64,000 nt of DNA from Pseudomonadota bacterium (GCA_022560695.1 JADFSP010000004.1:1-64000), one strand, 5' to 3'; shown: positions 39,611-52,100, counted from the first letter of the stretch. Made by a program: numbers and translations. Notes: generated by a model not told the origin, from the sequence alone.

Positions 39611-40951
39611 TCACGCCGCCGCCTGACTGTTTATCAGGCGTCCGCGCAGCGAGTTGGGCAGCGCTTCGGTAATTACGACGTCAACAAACTGTCCGATCAT
39701 TGCTGCATCGGCATCGAAATTCACCCAGCGATTGTTTTCTGTGCGTCCGGCAACCTGAACGTCGCTCTTTTTCGATATCTTCTCGACGAGTACGCGCTGT
39801 GTCGAGCCGATCATCGACTGACTGATGCTCATGGCCTGCTGATTCACGCGCGCTTGCAGTATCCGCAATCGTTGCTTTTTCGCGTCGAGCGTTGTTTCGT
39901 CAGGCAACCCGGCGGCCGGTGTGCCGGGCCGTGCGCTGTAAACGAAACTAAAGGATTGATCGAAGCCGACATCGGCAATAAGATTCATCGTCGCCTCGAA
40001 GTCGGCGTCGGTTTCTCCCGGGAAGCCGACGATAAAGTCCGACGACAACGAAATATCGGGGCGGACCTCCCGAAGTTTGCGAATCTTGTGCTTGTACTCA
40101 AGCACGGTATGGCCGCGTTTCATGAGTGACAACACGCGATCCGAACCGTGTTGCACGGGCAGGTGCAGGTAATTCGCGAGTTCAGGCACTTCAGCGTACG
40201 CCTGAATGAGGCTGTCGTTGAATTCGACCGGATGTGACGTCGTGAAGCGAATCCGCTCGATGCCGTCGATGGCCGCGACGTAATATATAAGTGTCGCGAG
40301 GTCGGCGATCTGCCCATCGTGCATCGAGCCGCGGTAAGCGTTGACGTTCTGACCTAGCAGATTGACCTCGCGCACGCCCTGCCCGGCAAGGCTGACGACC
40401 TCGGTGACAACGTCGTCGAGTGGCCGGCTTATCTCCTCGCCACGGGTGTAAGGCACAACGCAAAAGCTGCAATACTTGCTGCAGCCTTCCATGGCGGACA
40501 CGAATGCCGTCGGACCTTCGGCGCGCGGCTCCGGAAGGCAGTCGAACTTTTCGATCTCCGGAAACGATATGTCGACAACCGACTCACCGCGCTTGCGGGC
40601 GTCGTCGATCATCTCGGGCAGGCGATGCAGGGTCTGCGGACCAAAGACGACATCAACGAACGGCGCTCGTTGTGTGATGCCAACCCCTTCTTGGCTCGCA
40701 ACACAGCCTCCGACACCGATCATGATGCCGTCCCGCCGCTCTTTCAGGGCGCGCCAGCGGCCAAGTTCCGAGAACACCTTCTCCTGCGCTTTCTCCCGGA
40801 TCGAGCACGTATTGACGAGCAACAGGTCGGCTTCCTCAGCCTTATCGGTGAGTTCGTAGCCGTGCGACGCGCGCAACACATCCGCCATTTTTTGCGAGTC
40901 GTACTCGTTCATCTGGCAGCCGAACGTCTTGATGTAGAGCTTTTTGCCCAC
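39611..40951 (-). CDS. miaB: tRNA-2-methylthio-N6-dimethylallyladenosine synthase MiaB
   Basis: This 446-residue radical-SAM methylthiotransferase has three N-terminal cluster cysteines ([36 protein letters not shown]) and the radical-SAM motif [17 protein letters not shown]-terminal TRAM domain includes [11 protein letters not shown] and [11 protein letters not shown]. It thiomethylates position 37 of tRNAs reading UNN. The start is GTG 40951 (family opening [13 protein letters not shown]). The open frame runs 47 codons further into a repeat and is rejected. Confidence 0.96.
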   Translation of the reverse strand: MGKKLYIKTFGCQMNEYDSQKMADVLRASHGYELTDKAEEADLLLVNTCSIREKAQEKVFSELGRWRALKERRDGIMIGVGGCVASQEGVGITQRAPFVDVVFGPQTLHRLPEMIDDARKRGESVVDISFPEIEKFDCLPEPRAEGPTAFVSAMEGCSKYCSFCVVPYTRGEEISRPLDDVVTEVVSLAGQGVREVNLLGQNVNAYRGSMHDGQIADLATLIYYVAAIDGIERIRFTTSHPVEFNDSLIQAYAEVPELANYLHLPVQHGSDRVLSLMKRGHTVLEYKHKIRKLREVRPDISLSSDFIVGFPGETDADFEATMNLIADVGFDQSFSFVYSARPGTPAAGLPDETTLDAKKQRLRILQARVNQQAMSISQSMIGSTQRVLVEKISKKSDVQVAGRTENNRWVNFDADAAMIGQFVDVVITEALPNSLRGRLINSQAAA

Positions 40952-40989
40952 GAACCGGTCTCTCAAAAAGGGTCGGTATTCTACCAAAT

Positions 40990-41096
40990 AAAAACTGGGG
41001 TCGAACCCGGAAAAGTGGGGTCGAACCGAAGTTTTTCGTAAGAACCGGCGATCAGATGACTTCATCGAGTAAAAACTTCGGTTCGACCCCACTTTT
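40990..41096. repeat. Perfect 26-bp inverted repeat with a partial third copy
   Basis: AAAAGTGGGGTCGAACCGAA-GTTTTT (41011-41036) is repeated exactly in inverse orientation at 41071-41096, around a 34-base centre. A third, partial direct copy (AAAACTGGGGTCGAACCCGG) precedes it at 40991-41010. The cluster fills the gap between miaB and the sat-cysC gene. GTGGGGTCGAACC palindromes of this kind resemble REP-type elements mobilised by IS200-like (RAYT) transposases. It may also end both transcripts, since T runs flank the stem. Confidence 0.7.
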
Positions 41097-41097
41097 C

Positions 41098-42810
41098 CTA
41101 GCGAATAAAACCCATGCTTTCGAGCTTGACGAGTATGCGGTGCGCCGCCAGGTCAGGCAGGATTTCGGCTGTATCGATGACCATTTCGGGACTCTCGGGA
41201 ATTTCGTAAGGATCGCTGATGCCCGTGAACTCCTTGATGATGCCGGCGCGCGCCTTCGCGTAGAGCCCCTTTCGGTCCCGCTCCTCGCAGACATCGAGCT
41301 TTGTCGCGACGTGAATCTCGACGAATCCGCCAACGCGGCTGATCATGTCACGCACGATGCGCCGCGTCGCCGCATACGGCGCGATCGGCGCACAGATCGC
41401 GACACCGCCGTTCTTGGTGATCTCACTGGCAACATAGCCAATGCGCTGGATGTTGATGTCCCGGTGTTCTTTCGAAAATCCGAGTTCGCTGGATAGATTC
41501 TTGCGCACGACGTCACCGTCCAGGAGGCTGATGTGCCGCCCGCCGATCTCCATGAGCTTCGTCATTAGCGCATTGGCGATCGTCGACTTGCCGGATCCGC
41601 TGAGTCCCGTGAAGAAAACAGTGAAACCCTGCTTGTGCCGCGGCGGGTGCGTGCGCCGAAGCTCCTGAATGACATCGGGAAAGGAAAACCACTCGGGAAT
41701 TTCGAGGCCTTCCTGCAGCCGCCGGCGAAGCTCGGTACCGGAAATATTCAAAACCCGATCGTCGTCGTCCGTCTCATCGATCGGCACATACTGCGCACGA
41801 TTCTCGACATAGACCATCAGGCGGAACGGCACCATCGAGATGTCGAGTTCCTCTTCGTGTTCTCTCAAGAGTTCCTGCGCGTCATAAGGGCCGTAAAAAT
41901 CCTTGCCTTTGCTGTCCTGACCCGGACCGGCATGATCACGACCGACGATCAGGTGCGTGCAGCCGTAGTTCTTGCGAATGATGGCATGCCACAGTGCTTC
42001 TCGCGGCCCAGCCATGCGCATCGCGAGCGGCAATAACGACAGCATCGTCGTCTGGTCAGGGTAACGCGCGCTCATGTGTTCGTAGCAGCGCACTCGCGTG
42101 AAATGGTCGACGTCACCAGGCTTGGTCATGCCGACAACGGGATGAATGAGCAGGTTCGCCTCTACCTCACGGGCCGCCCTCAACGTCAGCTCCTGATGTG
42201 CGCGATGCATCGGGTTACGCGTCTGAAATGCGACAACTTTGCGCCAGCCAAGTTTACGGAAGCGCTCGCGCAATTCAGCGGGGCCATCGCGCAAGTGTTT
42301 GAAGTCGTAGTGTGTTGGAGGCTCGATACCGAGTAGCCTGCCGCCAACATACACCGGGCTCGCGATATGCTGCAGATAATGCACGGCCGGATGTTTCTCG
42401 TCCGTAGTGCCGAATACTGCTTTGGCTTCCCTGGTTTTGTCGGGCGTCCAGATATCACCGACGTCGAGTACCGCAAGCACGACGCCCTGAAGATCGCGCA
42501 GCGCAACACGTTCACCGACCTTGATCGACGCGGCGAATTTCTCGCTAACGTCCAGCGTAATCGGCATCGGCCACAGCACACCCGATGTCAGGCGCATCGA
42601 TTTGACGACCGAGTCGTAGTCGTCCTTCCCCAGAAACCCGTCGAGCGGCGAGAACGCGCCGTTCAACAGCAACTCGATATCGCACAGCTGCCGCTCAGTC
42701 AGGTCCCACGACGGGTACTCTTGTGCCAGGACTTTTGCAGCCGCAGCCGCATCAGTTGCCAGGTACAGATTCCTGAGGTCGCCGCCGTGCGGCTCCTTGA
42801 ACGCTCCCAT
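41098..42810 (-). CDS. Bifunctional ATP sulfurylase / APS kinase
   Basis: This 570-residue fusion makes APS from ATP and sulfate and then phosphorylates it to PAPS. Residues 1-390 are a Sat-type sulfurylase, with [13 protein letters not shown] at 196-208 and GRDHAGPG at 290-297. About 395-570 is a CysC kinase with Walker [10 protein letters not shown] (402-410) and [18 protein letters not shown]. In this order (sulfurylase then kinase) the enzyme resembles bacterial sat/cysC fusions rather than the CysDN system. It stands alone between ssb and a palindromic repeat, without other cys genes. Confidence 0.95.
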   Translation of the reverse strand: MGAFKEPHGGDLRNLYLATDAAAAAKVLAQEYPSWDLTERQLCDIELLLNGAFSPLDGFLGKDDYDSVVKSMRLTSGVLWPMPITLDVSEKFAASIKVGERVALRDLQGVVLAVLDVGDIWTPDKTREAKAVFGTTDEKHPAVHYLQHIASPVYVGGRLLGIEPPTHYDFKHLRDGPAELRERFRKLGWRKVVAFQTRNPMHRAHQELTLRAAREVEANLLIHPVVGMTKPGDVDHFTRVRCYEHMSARYPDQTTMLSLLPLAMRMAGPREALWHAIIRKNYGCTHLIVGRDHAGPGQDSKGKDFYGPYDAQELLREHEEELDISMVPFRLMVYVENRAQYVPIDETDDDDRVLNISGTELRRRLQEGLEIPEWFSFPDVIQELRRTHPPRHKQGFTVFFTGLSGSGKSTIANALMTKLMEIGGRHISLLDGDVVRKNLSSELGFSKEHRDINIQRIGYVASEITKNGGVAICAPIAPYAATRRIVRDMISRVGGFVEIHVATKLDVCEERDRKGLYAKARAGIIKEFTGISDPYEIPESPEMVIDTAEILPDLAAHRILVKLESMGFIR

Positions 42811-42824
42811 GTCCGTTCGTTAGC

Positions 42825-43268
42825 TCAGAACGGAATGTCGTCGTCGAAGTCATCGGCCGGTGGCGGAGGCGGCGCACCTGCGGGCACATTTGCGGGCTCG
42901 GAATCCGAACTCATCGGCGCCGAACCACCACCGCGGCCTCCAAGCATCTGCATCTCATCGGCAATGATTTCGGTCGTGTAACGGTCTTTGCCGTCACGAT
43001 CCTGCCACTTTCGGGTCCGTAATTTTCCTTCGATGTAAACCTGCGAGCCCTTGCGCAGGTACTCGGCCGCAACTTCGGCCAGACGGCCGAACATCGCGAT
43101 GCGGTGCCATTCGGTACGATCCTTCTGCTCGCCCGTCTGCTTGTCCTTCCACGACTCATTCGTAGCAACCGTGAAATTGGTAACGGCTGAGCCAGATGGC
43201 ATGTACCGAGTCTCCGGGTCCTGCCCGAGGTTTCCGACGATGATGACTTTGTTTATTCCGCGGGCCAT
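42825..43268 (-). CDS. ssb: Single-stranded DNA-binding protein
   Basis: This 147-residue SSB starts [19 protein letters not shown] and has the OB fold with [35 protein letters not shown] Gly/Pro-rich linker follows, then the acidic tip DFDDDIPF that recruits repair and replication proteins. The start at 43268 is standard; the longer open frame is ignored. It stands next to an MFS gene and uvrA, a common gammaproteobacterial arrangement. Confidence 0.98.
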   Translation of the reverse strand: MARGINKVIIVGNLGQDPETRYMPSGSAVTNFTVATNESWKDKQTGEQKDRTEWHRIAMFGRLAEVAAEYLRKGSQVYIEGKLRTRKWQDRDGKDRYTTEIIADEMQMLGGRGGGSAPMSSDSEPANVPAGAPPPPPADDFDDDIPF

Positions 43269-43484
43269 AGCAGGTCCCCTGTTTGATCTCTCATTTTCTT
43301 GTTGGCGCCCCAGACGATCCTGAGGGGGGACTATTGTAGAGCCTGATGGGCCAAATACCAGCCCGATTTCTGGCGCATTTGTAACCAAACGCCACCTCGA
43401 ACCACCTCTCACGGCCGCAACGATGATGCATCGGCGGCGGCTGAATTCAGGCCCGTTTGCCGGGATGTGTCATTAAGACATAAA

Positions 43485-43501
43485 GCGAGCCGCAGGCTCG
43501 C
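43485..43501. repeat. GC-rich hairpin between ssb and the MFS gene
   Basis: GCGAGCC-GCA-GGCTCGC is a perfect 7-bp stem in the 285-base gap between ssb (promoter side) and the MFS gene end. It could help end the MFS transcript but is not followed by a T run. Nothing else was recognised in this gap besides the expected ssb promoter region. Confidence 0.35.
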
Positions 43502-43553
43502 AGTCCACCGAGAATATCCCCGGAGTAGGCCGACACCGAGTCACAGCTGCGCG

Positions 43554-44732
43554 TCACCGTTGCGGTCGGCCGAAGCCATGCATTGCAAGCCAGACCGCCG
43601 CCAGCAACGCACAGACGAAAAACACATCGGCCGGCCGGCCGGTCGCCAGGAATCGGCCACCGATCAGGCCGCCGGCAAACGCGCCGAGAAACTGTGCACT
43701 CGAAAACACGCCGAGCGATGCACCACGTGCCGCACCCTCGGCAAGCATCGACAACCTGGCCGGCAACCCGGCCTCCAGAAAATTAAACCCGGCAAAGAAA
43801 AGCGCCAGCGCAACAAAAACAGGCATCGTTGCAAATCCCGTGAACGTCAACGCGAGTTCGCCGGCGAGTAGCAGCAAGACGGCGATACTGATGGTTCTTG
43901 TCTTGCCCCGCCGTTCGTCGAAAATGATCAATGGAATGGTTCCCACGAGCGATGCGAGCAGCGCGCCGACGTACATCTTCCAATGATCCGTCAACACCAG
44001 CTCGAGCTGGTTGAGCAACAAAAACGGCAGCGCAACGAAACTCGCCGTCAGGATCGTGTGCAACAGGAATACGTAAACATCGAGTCGCAGCAATTCGGGC
44101 CGTAGCGCAACCCTGAACGTCGGTCGCCGCACAGCGGCAGGCCGGGCGATGTCCTTCGGCAATGCCTTCAGCAACAGTGCCGCGACAAACGCGAAGACGG
44201 CCGCCAGACCGAACAGTGCCGGAACGCCGAAGTACGCCGCAAAAAGTGGTCCGGCGACCATGGCGAGCAGGAACGACGCGCCGATACCGATACCGAAAAA
44301 TGCCATCGACCGGGTGCGCACCTGATCGCGTGTCGCATCGGCGAGCAACGCCGTCAGCGTTGCGGATATGGCGCCGGCGCCCTGCAACAGGCGTCCCGCG
44401 ATCACGCCGAATATCGAATCGCTGAGTCCTGCCAACACGCTGCCGACTGCGAATATCGCAAGCCCGGCGACGATGACCGGCACACGCCCTACGCGATCCG
44501 ATAGCGCGCCCAGCGGTATCTGCAGTCCCGCCTGCGTCAGCCCGTAGGCGCCGACCGCAAGGCCGATCAATATCGGCGTTGCATCTCTAAGGCTCGCGGC
44601 ATACAACGACAGCACCGGCAGAAGTGCAAACAGGCCGAACATGCGCAGCATCGCGATCAGCGCGATCGTAGCGACCGCGCGCTTCTCGGCTGGCTGCAAC
44701 GACTCGTTGTCGCCCTTGATTGCCGTTGTCAT
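43554..44732 (-). CDS. MFS transporter (YajR-like, 12 helices)
   Basis: This 392-residue major facilitator has twelve predicted helices. The motif-A-like loop LGALSDRVGRVPVIVAGL follows helix 2, GRLLQGAGAISATLTALLAD is in helix 4, and the second half includes FLEAGLPARLSMLAEGAARGASLGVFSSAQFLGAFAGG. This family usually sits between ssb and uvrA. The substrate is unknown; drug/H+ antiport is assumed from the family. It is divergent from uvrA. Confidence 0.9.
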   Translation of the reverse strand: MTTAIKGDNESLQPAEKRAVATIALIAMLRMFGLFALLPVLSLYAASLRDATPILIGLAVGAYGLTQAGLQIPLGALSDRVGRVPVIVAGLAIFAVGSVLAGLSDSIFGVIAGRLLQGAGAISATLTALLADATRDQVRTRSMAFFGIGIGASFLLAMVAGPLFAAYFGVPALFGLAAVFAFVAALLLKALPKDIARPAAVRRPTFRVALRPELLRLDVYVFLLHTILTASFVALPFLLLNQLELVLTDHWKMYVGALLASLVGTIPLIIFDERRGKTRTISIAVLLLLAGELALTFTGFATMPVFVALALFFAGFNFLEAGLPARLSMLAEGAARGASLGVFSSAQFLGAFAGGLIGGRFLATGRPADVFFVCALLAAVWLAMHGFGRPQR

Positions 44733-44845
44733 CGCGATCGGTTCCCGGGCAAGGATCGGCTTGTAATCAGTGACTTGTCGTCGTCTGTCATCATTCGTCG
44801 TGGGTGTTTGGGCGCGCGCCGGGCTATCCGCGCTGAGGTCACGCT

Positions 44846-44875
44846 TTGCGCCGGTGTTGGGGGGCGGCGTATATT
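44846..44875 (+). promoter_or_regulatory. Possible promoter of uvrA
   Basis: TTGCGC (44846-44851) and TATATT (44870-44875) are 18 bases apart on the plus strand, about 34 bases before the uvrA ATG. The match is moderate. I looked for a LexA box (CTGT-N8-ACAG) in the 176-base gap and saw none. Confidence 0.35.
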
Positions 44876-44908
44876 AGCAGGTTGGTCGGCGTTCACTGAA
44901 ACATTGTC

Positions 44909-47755
44909 ATGAAGTTCATTGATATCCGCGGCGCAAGAACGCACAACCTGTGCAATCTCAATTTGCGCCTGCCACGCGATAAATTAATCGTATTCACCGG
45001 CCTGTCGGGCTCGGGCAAGTCCTCCCTGGCCTTCGACACCATCTATGCCGAGGGACAACGCCGTTACGTCGAATCGCTGTCCGCCTACGCACGGCAATTC
45101 CTGTCAATCATGGAGAAGCCCGACGTCGATCACATTGAGGGTCTTTCGCCAGCCATATCGATCGAGCAAAAGTCGACATCGCACAATCCGCGTTCGACTG
45201 TCGGCACGGTCACCGAAATCTACGACTATCTGCGCTTGTTGTACGCGCGCGCCGGCATTCCGCGATGCCCGGATCACGACACAACACTCGAAGCGCAGAC
45301 CGTCAGCCAGATGGTGGACCAGGTGCTGGCGCTTCCCGTGGGCACACGGCTTATGTTGCTCGCGCCCGTCGTCGACCAGCGCAAGGGCGAGCACGTGCAA
45401 TTGATGCAGGACCTGATGGCGCAAGGATTCATTCGCGCGCGCATCAATGGCGAGGTCTATGAACTCGATCAGCCCCCGCCTCTGGACCTGCGCCGCAAGC
45501 ACAGCATCGACGCAATCGTCGATCGCTTCAAAGTAAAAGAAGACTTTCGCCAGCGGCTAGCCGAATCGTTCGAAACCACGCTCAGGTTGGCCGACGGCGT
45601 TGCTCGTATCGCGTGGATGGATGACCGCGATGAGGAGGAACTGGTATTTTCCGATCGCTTCGCCTGCAACATATGCGGTTACAGTCTGACCGAACTCGAG
45701 CCACGCCTGTTCTCCTTCAACAACCCGTCGGGCGCGTGTCCGACTTGCGACGGACTGGGCGTCAAGCAATTTTTCGATCCCGAGCGGGTCGTCGTGAACC
45801 CGTCGCTATCGCTGGCCGGTGGCGCAATTCGCGGCTGGGATCGGAAAACGACGTATTACTACCAAATGATCCAAAGCCTCGCGGCACATTACCATTTCGA
45901 TATCGAAACTCCGTTCGAAGAACTCAGTGACAAGCTGCAGCAGATCCTGTTGTCGGGTAGCGGTAACGAAAAAATCCAATTCCACTATGCCAATTCCCGC
46001 GGTATGCAGATCACGAAGCTGCACCGCTTCGAAGGTGTGATACCAAATCTCGATCGACGCTATCGCGAGACCGAATCCGGAGCAGTACGCGAAGAACTTG
46101 CCAGGTTCCTGAATAGCCAGTCTTGCCCTGAGTGCGATGGCACACGATTGAATCGTGCCGCACGCCATGTCTTCGTCGCCGACCACGCGTTGCCTGAAAT
46201 CACGAGCAAGTCGGTCGGCCACGCGCGGGAGTTCTTCGAATCCCTCAAACTCGACGGCTGGCGTGGCACCGTCGCCGACAAGATCGTCAAGGAAATCGGC
46301 GCCCGCCTCGGCTTTCTATCCGATGTCGGTCTCGACTACCTGTCGCTCGATCGCAGCGCCGAGACGCTATCCAGCGGCGAAGCGCAACGCATCCGGCTCG
46401 CCAGCCAGATCGGCTCCGGGCTTGTCGGTGTCATGTATATCCTCGATGAACCGTCAATCGGCCTGCACCAGCGGGACAACCAGCGGCTTCTCAGGACGCT
46501 GACTCATCTGCGCGATATCGGCAATACCGTTATCGTCGTCGAGCATGACGAGGAGGCAATTCTTGCTGCCGATTACGTTGTCGACCTCGGGCCCGGTGCC
46601 GGCGTGCATGGCGGCCGTATCGTCGCGTCAGGTTCCCCTGCCGATATCAAAAAGGAGCCGCAGTCACTGACCGGGCAGTACCTGTCGGGCAAACGCGCCA
46701 TTGCGGTACCGGACACGCGTACGCCGGCCGATCCCGAACGCAAGATCACGATCACCGGCGCATCGGGCAATAACCTCAAGAATATCGAGGTATCGATCCC
46801 GCTTGGCATCATGACCTGCGTGACCGGCGTTTCAGGCTCGGGGAAATCAACGCTCGTCAATGACACGCTGTACAAGGCCATGGCCGATTTCCTCAACCGC
46901 ACGAACCATAATCCGGCACCGTACGACAAGATCCTCGGCCTCGACATGATCGATCGCGTCATTGACATCAGCCAGAGTCCGATCGGGCGCACACCGCGCT
47001 CCAACCCGGCGACCTACAGCGGCTTGTTCACGCCGATTCGCGAATTGTTCGCCGGTACCCAGGAAGCGCGATCCCGCGGCTATTTGCCCGGGCGCTTCAG
47101 TTTCAACGTCAAAGGCGGTCGCTGCGAGGCGTGCCAGGGAGACGGCGTCCTCAAGGTCGAGATGCACTTCCTGCCGGATATTTACGTTCCCTGCGACGTC
47201 TGCCACAGCAAACGCTATAACCGCGAGACACTGGAAATACGTTACAAGGGCAGAAATATCCACGAAGTGCTCGACATGACGATCGAGGATGCGCTGAATT
47301 TCTTCCGGAATGTGCCGGTTGTCGCCAGGAAACTGCAAACGCTCACGGATGTCGGACTGTCCTACGTACGCCTCGGGCAGAACGCGACGACGCTATCCGG
47401 CGGTGAGGCGCAACGCGTCAAGCTCGCGAAGGAGCTGTCCAAGCGCGATACCGGCAGCACACTTTATATCCTCGACGAACCGACGACCGGGCTTCATTTT
47501 CACGACATCGAACAGCTGCTCGGTGTGTTGCATCGCCTGCGAGACCGGGGCAACACCGTGGTCGTCATCGAACACAATCTTGACGTCATCAAGACAGCCG
47601 ACTGGATCATCGATCTCGGCCCCGAGGGCGGCGATGGCGGCGGAGAGGTGATCGCGACGGGCACGCCCGAGCAGGTCGCGGCAAATTCACGGTCGTTCAC
47701 GGGCCAGTATCTGAAGCCGCTCGTCGGCAGCGTACGGGCCAAACAACGCGCTTAA
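44909..47755 (+). CDS. uvrA: Excinuclease ABC subunit A
   Basis: This 948-residue damage-recognition ATPase of nucleotide excision repair has two ABC modules. Walker A motifs are [12 protein letters not shown] and [12 protein letters not shown], and signatures are [16 protein letters not shown] and [16 protein letters not shown]. Zinc-binding cysteines occur in [25 protein letters not shown] and [14 protein letters not shown]. Length and layout are normal. It is divergent from the MFS gene and overlaps the end of a convergent hydrolase gene by four bases. Confidence 0.98.
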   Translation: MKFIDIRGARTHNLCNLNLRLPRDKLIVFTGLSGSGKSSLAFDTIYAEGQRRYVESLSAYARQFLSIMEKPDVDHIEGLSPAISIEQKSTSHNPRSTVGTVTEIYDYLRLLYARAGIPRCPDHDTTLEAQTVSQMVDQVLALPVGTRLMLLAPVVDQRKGEHVQLMQDLMAQGFIRARINGEVYELDQPPPLDLRRKHSIDAIVDRFKVKEDFRQRLAESFETTLRLADGVARIAWMDDRDEEELVFSDRFACNICGYSLTELEPRLFSFNNPSGACPTCDGLGVKQFFDPERVVVNPSLSLAGGAIRGWDRKTTYYYQMIQSLAAHYHFDIETPFEELSDKLQQILLSGSGNEKIQFHYANSRGMQITKLHRFEGVIPNLDRRYRETESGAVREELARFLNSQSCPECDGTRLNRAARHVFVADHALPEITSKSVGHAREFFESLKLDGWRGTVADKIVKEIGARLGFLSDVGLDYLSLDRSAETLSSGEAQRIRLASQIGSGLVGVMYILDEPSIGLHQRDNQRLLRTLTHLRDIGNTVIVVEHDEEAILAADYVVDLGPGAGVHGGRIVASGSPADIKKEPQSLTGQYLSGKRAIAVPDTRTPADPERKITITGASGNNLKNIEVSIPLGIMTCVTGVSGSGKSTLVNDTLYKAMADFLNRTNHNPAPYDKILGLDMIDRVIDISQSPIGRTPRSNPATYSGLFTPIRELFAGTQEARSRGYLPGRFSFNVKGGRCEACQGDGVLKVEMHFLPDIYVPCDVCHSKRYNRETLEIRYKGRNIHEVLDMTIEDALNFFRNVPVVARKLQTLTDVGLSYVRLGQNATTLSGGEAQRVKLAKELSKRDTGSTLYILDEPTTGLHFHDIEQLLGVLHRLRDRGNTVVVIEHNLDVIKTADWIIDLGPEGGDGGGEVIATGTPEQVAANSRSFTGQYLKPLVGSVRAKQRA

Positions 47756-48474
47756 TCAGACTCATAATCTTTGACAGTACCAAAGCTTCCGGTCCTCAGA
47801 AATCGAATCGTCAGCTGGATCGGTAAGGTCATGCGCATCATGAACGCGTGCGAATGATCGACGACGACGAAATCGTTCATCCCGTCCAGCTTCGTTTCCT
47901 CGACGGTGACGCGGCCATCGTCGGTTTTCTTGAGCACGGCGGACATGACGGGATCGATCGTGCGTTTGCCGGCGATGATGCCGAGATCGAAGTCGGCCGG
48001 CCCCAGCGCCAGGGGCACGCTGTTATCGCCCGTACCAAGCTGCCGTCCGGCCGGACCACTCACCCAGTCGAATCCGGGGACGTCACCAAGCTTGTCAACG
48101 GCGGCGCTGCCCTGATTGGGCGGGCCGAGCATGACGACGCGGCCAAGTTCGGGTATTTCATGGCCAGCGAGATATTGGCGGACGAGAATGCCGCCGAGAG
48201 AATGCGTAACGAAGTGAATACTATCGAGTCCGTCGATTTCACGGCAAGCGCTGATGCCGAAATTGACCGCGATCGTTGCCAGCTCTTCGATCCGATGGTG
48301 ACGGGACGGATAGTCGACATTGACGACCTCGAAACCATCGTCGACCAATGCATCGCGCATCACCTCCATCGAATTCGATGTGCGTGCAAGGCCGTGCAAC
48401 AATACGACACAGTCTGCCGCGTCTGCGACGCACACGGCCATCGACAGTACTACGCTCAACACAAGACGGCGCAT
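47752..48474 (-). CDS. Secreted alpha/beta hydrolase (lipase-like)
   Basis: This 240-residue protein has a signal peptide ([19 protein letters not shown]) and an alpha/beta-hydrolase core. [15 protein letters not shown] gives the oxyanion region, [15 protein letters not shown] holds the nucleophile Ser, and [11 protein letters not shown] likely carries the catalytic His. It resembles small lipase/acetyltransferase-like proteins such as the PGAP1-like group. The substrate is unknown. It follows the DUF2238 gene by seven bases and is probably in the same operon. Confidence 0.85.
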   Translation of the reverse strand: MRRLVLSVVLSMAVCVADAADCVVLLHGLARTSNSMEVMRDALVDDGFEVVNVDYPSRHHRIEELATIAVNFGISACREIDGLDSIHFVTHSLGGILVRQYLAGHEIPELGRVVMLGPPNQGSAAVDKLGDVPGFDWVSGPAGRQLGTGDNSVPLALGPADFDLGIIAGKRTIDPVMSAVLKKTDDGRVTVEETKLDGMNDFVVVDHSHAFMMRMTLPIQLTIRFLRTGSFGTVKDYESD

Positions 48475-48481
48475 GAATCCT

Positions 48482-49102
48482 TCACCCGTCGCTATCGACG
48501 AATCCGGCCGCTTGCAATTGCCGGTCGTGCAGGCGGCCCAGCATCAGCAAAGCGAGAATCGCGCCGAGGAGCGCCAGCGCCATGTCGGATTGTGTATCCC
48601 ATGCGTATCCTTGCGTGCCGAGAAAAGCGTCGGCACCTTCACCGCTCAGCGCCGCAACCCACCATTCTATCAATTCGTAAAACGCGCTGATCGCGAGACA
48701 CAGGCACACGATGAAAAAGTCGCGCCAGCGCTTCGAATTGAACACCGACAAGCGAATGAGGACTTCGCGTGCCACGATCGCGGGAATGAATCCCTGCGCA
48801 AAATGACCGACCTTGTCATAGTTGTTGCGTGAATGATCGAACAGGTCACGAACCCAGTTACCGAGCGGAACCTCGGCATAGGTATAATGGCCACCGATCA
48901 TCAGAATGATGCAGTGGATCAGGATCAGAATATACGTCAGTGACGTCAGTGGAAAGCTGTTACGCGTAGTCCAAAGCACGGCCGCACCGACTACCGCTGG
49001 TACCACTTCCATAGCCCATGTCAGGTAATCCATCGGCCCAACGCCAGACCAGGCGAGCACGATGACGAATATCGCGATCCAGATTGCTCGTTTGGTCTGC
49101 AT
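48482..49102 (-). CDS. DUF2238 membrane protein (YjdF-like)
   Basis: This 206-residue protein has about six membrane helices. The conserved block GGHYTYAEVPLGNWV is followed by NNYDKVGHFAQGFIPAIVARE, FYELIEWWVA and LGTQGYAWDTQSDM. These acid- and His-rich motifs define the DUF2238 family (E. coli YjdF), whose role is unknown. It lies two bases after the large membrane protein gene, so it may be cotranscribed with it. Confidence 0.9.
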   Translation of the reverse strand: MQTKRAIWIAIFVIVLAWSGVGPMDYLTWAMEVVPAVVGAAVLWTTRNSFPLTSLTYILILIHCIILMIGGHYTYAEVPLGNWVRDLFDHSRNNYDKVGHFAQGFIPAIVAREVLIRLSVFNSKRWRDFFIVCLCLAISAFYELIEWWVAALSGEGADAFLGTQGYAWDTQSDMALALLGAILALLMLGRLHDRQLQAAGFVDSDG

Positions 49103-49104
49103 GA

Positions 49105-52100
49105 TTATTCGGCTCCGGACGTGGCCTGGATGTCACCGGCATTACGTGGCCGCCATAGCCCGTCCCGGGAGAAACACTGCCATACCCAGGGCAACCAGCG
49201 CAAAAGCGCGAAGCTGAGCCACAGGGCCCACGCGAGGATCAGAGTCTTGTATGCCCACATCGGCGCCGACCACGCTGTGGCGACTGGCAGCAGCGTGTCA
49301 CTGCGGTCAGCGAACCAGTTCAATGAATTGCCGGACGAATGATTGCCCGCGACGTGCATGTCCGGAGTGCCCAGCAGCCCGCTTGGCAAGCTGACCAGAA
49401 TCGCTCCCAACGCTGCGACGGTCGCCAACGCGATCAACACTTGCGTCGTGTTGTAGCGCCACCTCGAACTCTGCATGCGCCATTTGTCGCGTGCGCCACA
49501 TGCGAGCAACCACGCGATGACGATACCGAGTACCGGCCAGCTAAACGTACTGAAGCCAAGCCCCAGCAACAGCCAGTGTCCGGTCTTGAGTGGCGTCCAG
49601 GTTACGCGTCCGAGAATCAGGGCGAACAATATCAGGACTGCAAGTTCCGACCAATACAGGACCGCCGGCCCCAGCGGCGGGCCGTTCGTCGCGAGCAGCC
49701 AGCGGTTTCCGGGCAACGTCAGATCCACAATTATGTTGCTTGCCGGCGCACCGATGTCGACCACCGGCGTTCGTGTTCTTGCGCCAACATCCCCGGCGAT
49801 GCGCCATTTGACGCTAATTACGTGCTCGCCCGGCAGAATCGGCACTGTCAATTCGTCGCCGTCCGCTCGCAGTGGCTCTACCCGGCCGTCAATCCATACT
49901 TCGCTGATCTCGGCGCCATCGGGCAGGCGCAGCACGTGCTGCGCGCCACGCGTACTTCGGTACATGAGCAGCAGGTCGGTCTTGGTCGAGCGAGCACCCA
50001 TGTCGACATCCATGTATACCGCATCGAATGCGAGCGTTGAGCCGGCACTGGCCTCGGGACGCGTTGCCGTCATCGTCAATTGCTCTCCGCTACGCGGATG
50101 GAACACGGCAAGGCGCGCGCCATCGCTGCGACCACCGGTTTCACTCTCGGGTACGCCACTGAACTCGGCATGCCAGATTCTGCCGACGCCCACGCGCCAG
50201 GTCTCGCTCCACGGCATACCCTCTTGCGCCGTCAATACGAGCGGCGAGATGCGCGGCAGGCTGGACTGCCAGGTCACTGCATCTTGAGTCGGGCTCATCG
50301 ATACGAGAATACGGCCATCATTTATCGACATGTCCGGCGTGAGGACAGTCTCGCCGTCGATCAATGGTACGTCGACGGTCAAGGCTCCCTGCGTTGGTGC
50401 CTGACGGTACACCGTCGTGGTCACGCGCCAGTCGAGATCGAGTTCGACGGTGCGCACGATGCTGACGAACGCCGGAAACCGGCTGCTCTCCCAGCGCGTC
50501 GTGGAATCGTCGTCGCCTTGCGCCTGCAATCGCGTCAGCTGCAGCGAGCCAGATAGCAGGCGGCGATCCTTGATGCCCGATATGTGCCAGCCGTTGCTCA
50601 CGACCGTGATGAAACGCGGCGCGGCCGGGAAAGGGATCTCGAGGGTGTCCACGGCCGGCGCGCGGCCACGGAGCACGACGTCATGCTGTCCCGGTGCAAC
50701 GCGAATCCACAGCGTCCGATCCGGCCCGCGAATCACCTGTGCGCCCACCGAGCCGTCAATGAGTACCGCGTCTGGTCTCCAGCCTTGCTCCGAGCCCGGC
50801 AATGGAATTGCAACATCCTCGGTCGCGTGGATGCGCAGGTTTATATTGACTACAGCACGCGAAACAGTAACGTTGGCGGCAACGATCTCTGCGCAATTCG
50901 GCACGCAATCAGGCGGCTCGAGCAGACGAGACTCCAGCTGGCGCAATAGTTCGGGATCGGGTGTTTGCGCCGACACGTTCGGACTCGCGAACATGAACAT
51001 CGCAAGCATACCCGCGGCGATCATTGCGGTGGCTGGCTGCCCGCCGATGGCCAAACCACCCGGCAATGTCCAGCGCCGCTTGAAAATCTCGGCGGCGAAC
51101 ACGGCCGTGAACAGCAGCAGCATGAACACCTCGAAGAAACGCAGTCCTGTCACCGCCCAGCGCGGCAGGATCACCAGCCGCATCGTTTGATCGGCCTCGA
51201 CCGGGCCGCTCCAGTTGAGCTGGTAGCTGTTCCATTGCCAGGACGGCACGCCGGGACCGGCCTGTACGATAGCGTTCGGTGCATAGCGCGAATATCGCCG
51301 AGGCTCTCTCGGCGTCTTGGCGGCGAAAACCTCGATTTCCTCGAATGCGGTGTCCAATTCGCTCGTCACTTCGGGCATGGCCCTGAGCCTTGTCTCATTG
51401 GTCCTGCCGGACGATAGCTTCGCAGCGGGCGCCCGCATAGCGGGAAAATCAGATCTTGTGGCATCCGAAAACCCGTCGGCACTACCACCTTGCGCCTCGA
51501 GTTGCGGGTAGATCCCGATGCGCAGCTGGCCTGCGACAAACGGCACCATCACGAAGACAAGCAATACGGCGCTGATGCCCTGGTAGCCACGCACGGCCTG
51601 CCGCAAACGGCCAGCAGGCGCGACACGCAACAACGCGATGGAGATCAGCAGGTTCAGCCACAACCACGAGGGCGCACCGATCTCATGAAAGCTCAGTGTC
51701 AGTGCGAGCAACGCGATGACTCCGGTGGCGCGGCCGAACAATCGCCACGTCGCGATCGTGATGATCAAAACGAGGAAAAAGTCGAGTAACTGCCAGCGGC
51801 TGACCCAGCTTTGCGGTGCGCGATCCACGCCGGGCGCGGCCAGTAACTTGTAGCCCGGCGGCAATAGAAGCCGCGTACTGACTCTTGCGAATCGCGCATC
51901 CCAGCCTGTAACAGGCATCGACGCACGAGTCTCGGCGCGGCCATTTCCGGTCACATCCACATTGGCCTCACGCAGCTCAATTCCCGACTGGCCTTCGCTT
52001 TCCCCGTTTGTAATCAGCAGGTCATCGCCATTCTCGGACGCGCTCAGCAACGCATAGGGCGACGCCATGTCCAGGCGCCAGCCGCTGCGCATGGTGCCGC

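Noticed and set aside
40952-41092. N-terminal extension of MiaB
   Set aside because: The extra 47 residues lie in the inverted-repeat DNA and have no family counterpart; GTG 40951 starts at the conserved region.
44733-44908. LexA (SOS) box before uvrA
   Set aside because: No CTGT-N8-ACAG sequence was found in the gap, though uvrA is SOS-controlled in many bacteria.
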